Shown here: piece after piece, positions 1-5,095 of the stretch
How the letters are laid out: each line of letters opens with the position of its first letter
Position numbering within the stretch: the stretch's first letter is position 1
From: an uncultured Prevotella sp.
GTDB lineage: Bacteria > Bacteroidota > Bacteroidia > Bacteroidales > Bacteroidaceae
Assembly: GCA_900554835.1 (NCBI GenBank)
Contig: USJD01000219.1
Span: forward strand, 1 to 5,469
Length of the DNA: 5,469 bases
Reading direction: 5' to 3'
Program-made: the position numbers and the translations under genes
Notes under the pieces: model-generated
Seen by the model: only the letters and a program-made list of their open reading frames with translations
Told to the model about the DNA's origin: nothing
Databases searched by the model: none

Positions 1-34
1 CTTCGCTCACGCCCAATTCTTCAAATGTCTTCAA
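1..34 (-). CDS. DEAD-box RNA helicase, N-terminal fragment (cut by window edge)
   Basis: Read leftward from a TTG at 34..32, the frame gives LKTFEELGVSE (M first if TTG initiates) and runs off the window. This short peptide matches, from memory, the N-terminus common in Bacteroidetes DEAD-box ATP-dependent RNA helicases, which unwind or remodel RNA in the cytoplasm. A stop codon (TAA) lies only three codons upstream in the same frame and there is no ATG between, so TTG is the only plausible start inside the window if the peptide is right. No helicase motif is visible because only 11 codons are present, so the call rests on the N-terminal peptide alone. The gene is transcribed divergently from the 524-residue protein gene and has a long, potentially structured leader. 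Confidence 0.62.
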   Translation of the reverse strand, partial: MKTFEELGVSE

Positions 35-67
35 ATCTTTTTAACCTTAATTCATGTATAATCAAAA

Positions 68-120
68 TAGAAGGCCGAATTCACCCTCCCAGCCATGAAT
101 TAGGGTGCAAAATCCTTCTA
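68..120 (-). promoter_or_regulatory. Structured 5' leader element of the helicase gene
   Basis: On the minus strand this part of the leader can fold into a two-tier hairpin. The outer helix is seven pairs, with ccttcta (114-120) against tagaagg (68-74). The inner helix is six pairs, agggtg (102-107) against caccct (82-87), with a 14-nt terminal loop. Further out, ggcaa (131-135) can pair with ttgcc (155-159), and aattcgg at 162-168 can pair with ccgaatt at 75-81, which would compete with or stack on the hairpin. The leader from the likely transcription start to the TTG is about 130 nt. Long structured leaders with autoregulation or cold control are known for some bacterial DEAD-box helicase genes; that this one works that way is inference. 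I do not recognise it as a named RNA family. Confidence 0.45.
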
Positions 121-171
121 AAACGCTTGCGGCAACCGTGTTATTTTATTAAGATTGCCTAAATTCGGGTG

Positions 172-179
172 CAAAGTTA
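172..179 (-). promoter_or_regulatory. Leftward Bacteroidetes-type -7 promoter element
   Basis: The minus strand reads TAACTTTG here, followed by CACCC, an exact match to the Bacteroidetes -7 consensus TAnnTTTG. I see no good TTG-type -33 element at the usual 19-21 nt upstream. Transcription would start near 165-168 and run into the helicase leader. Confidence 0.6.
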
Positions 180-198
180 CGAAAAAACTTTGAATTTC

Positions 199-230
199 TT
201 GCAGATTTCTCCATTATTTCATTACCTTTG
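199..230 (+). promoter_or_regulatory. Promoter of the 524-residue protein gene
   Basis: A TTG at 199-201 and TACCTTTG at 223-230 are separated by 21 nt, matching the Bacteroidetes -33/-7 promoter layout. The start would fall near 236-238, giving a leader of only about 20 nt before the ATG at 257. It lies back to back with the leftward helicase promoter, about 20 bp away, so the two may compete for polymerase. Confidence 0.7.
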
Positions 231-256
231 CACGAAATAACAAACAATCGAATGAT

Positions 257-1831
257 ATGAAAAAAGTAATTTTCACTCAAGAATGGATGGCAATGCATCC
301 TTACGAGAAACCTAATGAAGTGGATCAATATTATACGGAGTTATCCAATAAAATATACCACGCCCTCGACGATGCCTGCTTCACGCATCAGTTCAAAGAC
401 GTGGAAGATGCCAAGCAGCTCGCCCTCTGCATCGCCGGATATTTTGAGGACGTGCTCTCCGGTACTTGTATCTGGAAGACTTTCACCGCTGAATGCAAGA
501 AGCGATATGGTTCATACATCCCTTTCTATGAGAACGAAAAGGAGTTTGTCAAGAACTCTCTCAATGTAGATGATGCGCCATACGATCCGGACGAAATCAA
601 CATCTCCGACATCAGGTTCCTGTGCTGGCACCATTACCAGCAGAGCGCCTACATCCAGGAGGCCGTACCTTTCCTCTTCAGTACGATGGAACTGGCTGCC
701 AAACTGGTGTATAATCTTCTCGACAAGGAGTATGAAACTGCACCGGAAAACGAGCGCCTGCGTGAATTCCTCTGCGAGTTGCCTACATCAGAAGACAAGT
801 TCCTGGAATACAGAGACGTGCTGGCATGGTTCCACTACAACTGCTTCTTCAATATCAACAATCTCAAGCGCCTGCAGTTCGACCTCGAAAAGCTCGCCCG
901 CTCTCCACAGGGCTTCAATGAAATCATCGCCTATTCCATCCAGATAGAACACACGATGAACAGTCGCCACAATCTTCTGGCTCTCACCTCTGCTGAGTGG
1001 CTTGCCAAGATTAGCGAGCATCATCCTGCCCACAAACTCTGGACCGACATCGATTACAAGGGAACCAGAGCCTTCAGAATGATGAAAGAGGATGAGAAAT
1101 ACTTCTATCTGAAAGACTTGTATGAAGAGGAAGATGATTTGGAGAAGGCAGAAGAAGGGAGCCTCATCAGAGTGCTCAAGGAATCTACCAATATCGGGGA
1201 TGCTTCTTCCTTCCTCAGCGGCGAGAATGTACTCGTATGCAATCTCTTCCGATTTGGCGAAGACTGGTGGCAAACCGGTGCTCTCCTCGATCCTACTTAT
1301 GAAGACAACAAGGCTCAGATAGAGGCTGAGAGAAATATCCTGAAACACAAGAAGAGCATCCACGACTACAACCTGCTCAAGCAGAATGGCTATGGAGACA
1401 AGTTTGTGTTCATCGAGGATGTCAAGACGATGAAGGAATTCCTGAAGAATATCGGTTTCGAACTGCCTTCCAACATCAGTTTCCCTCAGAAATACGAGAA
1501 AGGAATCATCGTGTACGGAAGTCCTTATACGGGCATCAACATCAGCTTCGGAACCGCCCATTGCATCGCTTCGCCTGAAAACCCATACTACAATGCCGAG
1601 CGTGCAGCAGAGGACTGTTTCAACATCATCTCCGGCAACGGTCTTCCTTTCCCTTACGAGATTGTTTGCAAACTGATAGAAAAGGGAATGCTTCCTGATG
1701 CCAACATCTTCACCAGCCGATATGTGAAGGAAGAGGGTCTGAAGATTACACAGGCCAACATCCAGTTCCTTGCCGATTACTATCTGATGGGCAGAAAGGA
1801 CAAGGACTTGTCGCCTGAAGAATTGTGGTAA
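257..1831 (+). CDS. Conserved protein of unknown function, 524 aa (possibly DUF3843-like)
   Basis: This is a long, uninterrupted frame directly behind a well-formed promoter, with coding-like third positions throughout. The ATG at 257 is preferred because the nearby ATG at 252 is followed at once by a stop. The protein has no signal peptide or clear membrane segment, so it is probably cytoplasmic. The N-terminus (about residues 8-35: EWMAMHPYEKP..VDQYY) and the C-terminal part (about 375-490, with CIASPENPYYNAE at 436-448 and GMLPDA at 477-482) resemble, from memory, Bacteroidetes DUF3843 proteins; this is tentative. Its 524 residues would be longer than the roughly 400 I recall for that family. 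The middle is aromatic- and acid-rich, with a highly charged stretch at 276-300 (KEDEKYFYLKDLYEEEDDLEKAEE). No catalytic motif is recognisable, so no function is assigned. It is a single-gene unit closed by a repeat-hairpin and a strong terminator. Confidence 0.88.
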   Translation: MKKVIFTQEWMAMHPYEKPNEVDQYYTELSNKIYHALDDACFTHQFKDVEDAKQLALCIAGYFEDVLSGTCIWKTFTAECKKRYGSYIPFYENEKEFVKNSLNVDDAPYDPDEINISDIRFLCWHHYQQSAYIQEAVPFLFSTMELAAKLVYNLLDKEYETAPENERLREFLCELPTSEDKFLEYRDVLAWFHYNCFFNINNLKRLQFDLEKLARSPQGFNEIIAYSIQIEHTMNSRHNLLALTSAEWLAKISEHHPAHKLWTDIDYKGTRAFRMMKEDEKYFYLKDLYEEEDDLEKAEEGSLIRVLKESTNIGDASSFLSGENVLVCNLFRFGEDWWQTGALLDPTYEDNKAQIEAERNILKHKKSIHDYNLLKQNGYGDKFVFIEDVKTMKEFLKNIGFELPSNISFPQKYEKGIIVYGSPYTGINISFGTAHCIASPENPYYNAERAAEDCFNIISGNGLPFPYEIVCKLIEKGMLPDANIFTSRYVKEEGLKITQANIQFLADYYLMGRKDKDLSPEELW

Positions 1832-1850
1832 GATTGATTTCGTATATTCC

Positions 1851-1910
1851 AAAAGTTCACTACGCTAACGCCATTTTTTAAGAGGTTAGCGTAGCAGACT
1901 TTTAATATTT
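1851..1910. repeat. 60-nt palindromic intergenic repeat, copy A
   Basis: The core is a perfect 10-bp inverted repeat, ctacgctaac (1860-1869) and gttagcgtag (1885-1894), around a 15-nt loop. Outer arms aaaagt (1851-1856) and actttt (1898-1903) can also pair. A second copy at 3631-3690 is identical at 56 of 60 positions and lies in the same orientation. Both strands end in a stem followed by TTTT, so it could act as a weak bidirectional terminator. Two internal pairs near the stem base (C1858 and A1859 opposite A1896 and C1895) are mismatched here but paired in the other copy. Confidence 0.85.
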
Positions 1911-1921
1911 AAGAGAAGAAA

Positions 1922-1985
1922 GAGCGGAAAAACAACTGTTAACTGTTGACACTGTTAACTTCGGTTGTTCTTCCGCTCCTTTTTT
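1922..1985 (+). terminator. Strong intrinsic terminator after the 524-residue protein gene
   Basis: Arms gagcggaa (1922-1929) and ttccgctc (1971-1978) pair over 8 bp. After one A/C mismatch the stem continues with aacaac (1931-1936) and gttgtt (1964-1969). A further inner helix, gttaac (1938-1943) with gttaac (1954-1959), is possible around a 10-nt loop. A run of six T (1980-1985) follows closely. The loop region repeats the heptamer tgttaac/tgttgac three times. The orientation suits transcription from the upstream rightward gene, about 90 nt after its stop. Confidence 0.85.
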
Positions 1986-1990
1986 ATTAT

Positions 1991-2012
1991 GAATGTTGAC
2001 AGACATTCTTTT
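1991..2012 (+). terminator. Small hairpin with short T run, possible accessory terminator
   Basis: gaatgt (1991-1996) pairs with acattc (2003-2008), extended to seven pairs by a T-G wobble with a 4-nt loop, then TTTT at 2009-2012. It is weak and could be chance in AT-rich DNA. From 2013 to about 2110 I see only AT-rich sequence with no recognisable gene or site. Confidence 0.25.
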
Positions 2013-2116
2013 GTTGTCTTCAAACAATATTTAAAGGGCAATCAGCTTCAGCAATTATTAAATATACATAATTTTCCATATAAATATGTAACGAAGTATA
2101 ATCCCAATATTATTTT

Positions 2117-2155
2117 TTAGTAATTTCGCAGTTAGTAATTACAAAATCACTAATT
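2117..2155 (+). repeat. Three 15-bp-phased direct repeats abutting the ATPase start codon
   Basis: ttagtaatt occurs at 2117-2125 and again at 2132-2140, and a variant tcactaatt at 2147-2155, each exactly 15 nt apart. The last unit ends immediately before the ATG at 2156. The first overlaps the likely -7 promoter element. This arrangement resembles a tandem protein-binding site positioned to block transcription or translation initiation; its binding partner is unknown. Confidence 0.6.
2121..2128 (+). promoter_or_regulatory. Probable -7 promoter element of the ATPase gene
   Basis: TAATTTCG at 2121-2128 departs from TAnnTTTG at one position. No clear TTG -33 element lies 19-21 nt upstream. The start would fall near 2134, giving a leader of about 20 nt. 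The promoter looks weak and overlaps the phased repeats, which fits a tightly controlled gene, but this is inference. Confidence 0.4.
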
Positions 2156-3571
2156 ATGAAATTCGTAGATAGAATCAAGGAACAAGCTGTTTTACAGACA
2201 ACTTTAGAGTCTAACGCTTCAAGCTTCATTGTGATATACGGACGAAGGAGACTTGGAAAATCAACTCTCATCAGAAGAGTGTTGAAGGATGGAGACATTT
2301 ACTTTGAAGCCAACCTGAGTGAGAAGACTACCCAACTAAGTCTGTTGGCACGCACCATAGGTACGGTATATCCGGGCTTCGACAGTCCTGTGTATTCTTC
2401 CTGGGAAGACATCATCATGGCTTTCAACTACCGCTGCAAGGAAAATGCAACACTTGTCTTGGACGAGTTCCCATATCTTGTTCAGAAAGATCCAGCCTTA
2501 CCTTCTAATCTACAACGAATCCTCGACAAGCGTATTGCCGGAGTAGATGAATTGCGCTGCAACATCATCATCTGTGGATCTTCACAGAGAATGATGCACG
2601 GACTCTTACAAGGTTCAGAACCTCTTTATGGCAGAGCCGACCGCATTTTCATCCTGCGTCCTGTCAAGCTGCCTTGGTGGCAAGAAATCATCAACACTTC
2701 AGCCAAGGAACTTGTAGAAGAGTACTCTATATGGGGTGGAGTGCCCCAGTACTGGAGTCAACGAGAAAGATTCGGTTCCTTGGATGAAGCCGTCCAGGAA
2801 CTGATATTAGACGAAATGGGAAATCTCTATGACGAGCCTACCCGCCTGTTTATGGATGAGGTATCAGATATCGCACCCTATTCATCTATCATGCTTGCGG
2901 TGGGCAGTGGAAAACAGAAGTATTCCAGCATTTCTGATGCTCTTGGCAAGACTACGGCAGAACTTGCCAAACCGATGAAAATACTGACTGAAATGTTTTT
3001 CCTCAGAAAGGAAGTACCATTTGGCGAAAATCCGATGAAGACGAAGAAGATTCTTTATCGGATAGATGACCCATTCATGGCATTCTACTACAAATTCATC
3101 GAACCTAACAAGTCTATGATTGCCTTGGGTCGTGGCAATATCGCAAAGAAATTCATCAATGATGGATTCAACGGTCATGTTGCCGAGGTTTGGGAAAGAC
3201 TGTGCCAGTTAGCAGTCTGTGGTAGCAACATAGAAGGTCACACATGGGGTGAAGCCTCGCGCTGGTGGGGCAAGGTTCCCATCTTTGAAGAGGGAAAGAA
3301 AACTCCTGTCGGCAACGAGGAACTTGAATTTGATGTTGTTGCAGAAGACCTCTATGACAAAAACACAATTCTTGTTGGAGAATGTAAATGGACAGCCCCT
3401 GATTATGCCGACCGACTCTTGGAAAAGCTGAAGAGAAAGGTGTCTCTCGCCCCATTTGCCCAGGGAAAGAATGTAATATACCTCCTTTTCCTAAGAGAAA
3501 AGCCATTACCTGGTCCTCAGCCTTGCAAGGTGATATTGCCAGATGAAGTGGCAAGTTTACTGCATCATTGA
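2156..3571 (+). CDS. ATPase_2-type P-loop ATPase with C-terminal DUF234 nuclease-like domain, 471 aa
   Basis: The N-terminal domain has a Walker A motif GRRRLGKST (residues 29-37), a Walker B TLVLDE (99-104) and a sensor-like ICGSS (139-143), as in the prokaryotic ATPase_2 family of STAND/AAA-like ATPases. Residues 255-290 look like a winged helix-turn-helix. The C-terminal part (about 300-445) fits DUF234: GHVAEVWERL (340-349) with a helix Glu at 344, then EFD ending at D393 and GECK with E409 and K411, the PD-(D/E)XK nuclease core layout. The likely active-site residues are present, so the protein may be an active nuclease driven or gated by ATP; no defined role is established for the family as far as I know, and it is common in archaea and Bacteroidetes. 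No signal peptide. It is a lone gene, flanked on both sides by copies of the same palindromic repeat and preceded by phased repeats. Its length is normal for the family and it shows no truncation. Confidence 0.9.
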   Translation: MKFVDRIKEQAVLQTTLESNASSFIVIYGRRRLGKSTLIRRVLKDGDIYFEANLSEKTTQLSLLARTIGTVYPGFDSPVYSSWEDIIMAFNYRCKENATLVLDEFPYLVQKDPALPSNLQRILDKRIAGVDELRCNIIICGSSQRMMHGLLQGSEPLYGRADRIFILRPVKLPWWQEIINTSAKELVEEYSIWGGVPQYWSQRERFGSLDEAVQELILDEMGNLYDEPTRLFMDEVSDIAPYSSIMLAVGSGKQKYSSISDALGKTTAELAKPMKILTEMFFLRKEVPFGENPMKTKKILYRIDDPFMAFYYKFIEPNKSMIALGRGNIAKKFINDGFNGHVAEVWERLCQLAVCGSNIEGHTWGEASRWWGKVPIFEEGKKTPVGNEELEFDVVAEDLYDKNTILVGECKWTAPDYADRLLEKLKRKVSLAPFAQGKNVIYLLFLREKPLPGPQPCKVILPDEVASLLHH

Positions 3572-3630
3572 TGCTAATCTAAATTACGGTCAGTAAGGTA
3601 ATAATTAAAACTTGCTTGCAGTAAAAACGC

Positions 3631-3690
3631 AAAAGTTTACTACGCTAACGCCATTTTTTAAGGGGTTAGCGTAGTAGACTTTTGATATTT
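3631..3690. repeat. 60-nt palindromic intergenic repeat, copy B (shared bidirectional terminator)
   Basis: Arms from aaaagt (3631-3636) through ctacgctaac (3640-3649) pair with gttagcgtag (3665-3674) through actttt (3678-3683), giving a nearly continuous stem of about 19 pairs with one G-T wobble. It lies between the stops of two convergent genes (3571 on plus, 3694 on minus) and ends in TTTT on each strand, so it can terminate both. Read on minus, it is followed by further T runs. It is more fully paired than copy A and differs from it at four positions. Confidence 0.85.
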
Positions 3691-3693
3691 CCC

Positions 3694-4902
3694 CTATTTC
3701 AGATTCTTATCCAGAAACTCCAGCATTTTCTCCTGCGCCTTCAGTCCGCAGGAATGAGGAATGTTCCAAAGCTCCGTATCCAGCAGATTATCTGCTCCCT
3801 GACTCTTCCAAACCTGATGCATTTCGGCGAAAGCATCCTTTACGCCGGGCACAGGGAAGAGCTTGTCTTTTGTGCCATTGATGAAGAGCATCGGTTTCGG
3901 ACAGGCGAGGGAGGCGATGTGAGGATAATCGAGATATTGGCGGAGAGCGGGGATGCAATTCGCAAAACCGCCATTCTCCTTTCTTCCGAATCTCCGGGTA
4001 AGTTGAGCGTCCGTAGTAATCATCCAACAGATGGAAGCACCCGCCTTGATTCTATCCGATAAAGCAGAGAGCATCCACGAGCGATAGGCTCCCATCGAAC
4101 AGCCTACGCATCCGATACGCTTCGCATCCACCATCGGCAGCGAAGCCAGGAACTCGGTGCTGGAAATATCATCGTAAGTCATGAAGGCAGAGAGGTCTCT
4201 ACCCAGCATCATCATGTTGCCGGCTATCAGGTCGTATTTGTTTCTATCCACGCCCTCCTTTCGGCCTCGTTCTCCCCACATCGGAGCATCTGCCGAAAAG
4301 ACTACGTAACCATGTTTCGCCAGATAATCGCCCACGTACTGATTATCATAAAGCTGCCTTGCCCACGCATCCGCATCATCCAAGATCTCCTGACAGAGTG
4401 CCTGCTTCGCTGGAGCATCTTGTTCTTCCGGAGTGAAGAAAGGACGAACCATCTTCTCCTTTCCGATAAAGAGATGAGCGCCATGATCATGAAGCGCATT
4501 GACTGTTGGGAATGGTCCCTTGCCATCCGGAATCAGGAGATAAGCCGTAATACGAGAATAGGCGTTGATATTAAAGGCGATTTTCTGCACCTTATACCCG
4601 TCTCTCTGTTCCTCGCCAAGCACTTCCATATCCCAAGCCGCAGCCGCCTTCGGAGGCGTCATCATACATTCGAATACCTTCGCCCTTGCCGCCTTCTTCC
4701 ACTTTTTGAAGTTTCTGATAGGACTGTTGCCCCAAGCCATCGGATAGATCAGTTCCTTCTTCAGTTGCTCCACGTAGGTAGGAATTTCTCCCTCCCATTC
4801 ATACTTCTCCCGCTTCTGAAGCTTCGGCTTCTGAGAGACCTGTGCAAACGCTACAGACGTCTGCAGCAATGCGATGATGCTATATGTGATAATCCTTTTC
4901 AT
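3694..4902 (-). CDS. Secreted alpha/beta hydrolase (dienelactone hydrolase / Abhydrolase_7-like esterase), 402 aa
   Basis: The N-terminus is a classic signal peptide: KR at 2-3, a hydrophobic core at about 4-18, and cleavage probably after AFA (18-20) before QVS. There is no lipobox cysteine, so the mature enzyme is likely soluble in the periplasm. The catalytic pattern is clear: HDHG (138-141) at the expected oxyanion-hole strand, nucleophile S269 in GCSMG (267-271), a likely acid D346 in NGTKDKLFP, and H383 in IPHSCG near the C-terminus. The family hydrolyses ester or related bonds. In Bacteroidales such secreted enzymes often deacylate plant or host glycans, but nothing nearby (no SusC/SusD or glycosidase gene) supports a specific substrate here. 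The HDHGAHLFIGKEKM stretch recalls Abhydrolase_7 proteins (from memory). It is transcribed alone, convergent with the ATPase gene and divergent from the LOG gene. Confidence 0.9.
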   Translation of the reverse strand: MKRIITYSIIALLQTSVAFAQVSQKPKLQKREKYEWEGEIPTYVEQLKKELIYPMAWGNSPIRNFKKWKKAARAKVFECMMTPPKAAAAWDMEVLGEEQRDGYKVQKIAFNINAYSRITAYLLIPDGKGPFPTVNALHDHGAHLFIGKEKMVRPFFTPEEQDAPAKQALCQEILDDADAWARQLYDNQYVGDYLAKHGYVVFSADAPMWGERGRKEGVDRNKYDLIAGNMMMLGRDLSAFMTYDDISSTEFLASLPMVDAKRIGCVGCSMGAYRSWMLSALSDRIKAGASICWMITTDAQLTRRFGRKENGGFANCIPALRQYLDYPHIASLACPKPMLFINGTKDKLFPVPGVKDAFAEMHQVWKSQGADNLLDTELWNIPHSCGLKAQEKMLEFLDKNLK

Positions 4903-4914
4903 TCTGTTGTATCG

Positions 4915-4951
4915 TTTATAAGAAATCTTTTTCCTGTTTTATAAGAAATCT
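4915..4951 (-). repeat. 14-nt direct repeat in the hydrolase leader
   Basis: tttataagaaatct occurs perfectly at 4915-4928 and 4938-4951, 23 nt apart. Both units lie between the hydrolase promoter and its ATG (4902), so they would be in the 5' leader of the mRNA, reading agatttcttataaa twice on the minus strand. They could be a regulator site or a small duplication. A 23-nt spacing puts the units about two helical turns apart, on roughly the same face of DNA. Confidence 0.6.
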
Positions 4952-4981
4952 ATTTTTGTTTATCAGATTAGTTATTGTTTG

Positions 4982-4989
4982 CAAAATTA
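4982..4989 (-). promoter_or_regulatory. Leftward -7 promoter element of the hydrolase gene
   Basis: The minus strand reads TAATTTTG, an exact TAnnTTTG match. No good -33 TTG is found at the standard distance; a TTTTTG lies only about 12 nt upstream. Start would be near 4976, giving a leader of about 75 nt that includes the 14-nt direct repeats. Confidence 0.5.
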
Positions 4990-4999
4990 AGAAATTATC

Positions 5000-5034
5000 C
5001 GCAAAAACAGATGAATAATCTCGATATTTTTGCG
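5000..5034. promoter_or_regulatory. Inverted repeat between divergent promoters, possible operator
   Basis: cgcaaaaa (5000-5007) and tttttgcg (5027-5034) form a perfect 8-bp inverted repeat, with a smaller agat (5009-5012) / atct (5018-5021) pair inside. It lies upstream of the leftward hydrolase -7 element and runs into the rightward LOG promoter, a placement that would let one protein control both genes. The arms are low in complexity, so chance is possible. Confidence 0.3.
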
Positions 5035-5042
5035 TATCTTTG
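5025..5042 (+). promoter_or_regulatory. Promoter region of the LOG-family gene
   Basis: TATCTTTG at 5035-5042 matches the -7 consensus exactly; a second, overlapping-region match, TATTTTTG, lies at 5025-5032. The -33 region is not convincing for either. The downstream one would start transcription near 5048, about 48 nt before the ATG at 5096. Confidence 0.55.
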
Positions 5043-5095
5043 CCTAAACATCAATAAACAACAGATAAAACATCATAATCATAGAAGATAAAGAC

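Noticed and set aside
52..96. A 14-codon upstream ORF (MAGRVNSAFYFDYT) in the helicase leader on the minus strand
   Set aside because: It overlaps the proposed hairpin and has a stop before the TTG start, so a leader peptide is conceivable. It is too short to support without conservation, and the sequence is explained as well by the RNA structure.
788..1852. A 354-codon open frame on the minus strand
   Set aside because: It is fully antisense to the 524-residue protein gene, has no promoter of its own in view, and its translation has no recognisable motif. The plus-strand gene has a promoter and terminator, so this is a shadow frame.
1851..1910. Palindromes as a CRISPR array or insertion-sequence ends
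   Set aside because: Only two copies 1.8 kb apart, with no regular spacers, no transposase gene between them and no target-site duplication that I can see.
1851..3690. The two palindromes as integron attC sites of a gene cassette
   Set aside because: Palindromes following genes suggested it, but the core motifs RYYYAAC and GTTRRRY are not matched (CGCTAAC and GTTAGCG instead), and no integrase gene is in the window.
4312..4944. A 210-codon open frame on the plus strand
   Set aside because: It is antisense to the secreted hydrolase, whose signal peptide and catalytic triad are clear. The plus-strand translation is arginine- and leucine-rich, typical of a shadow frame.
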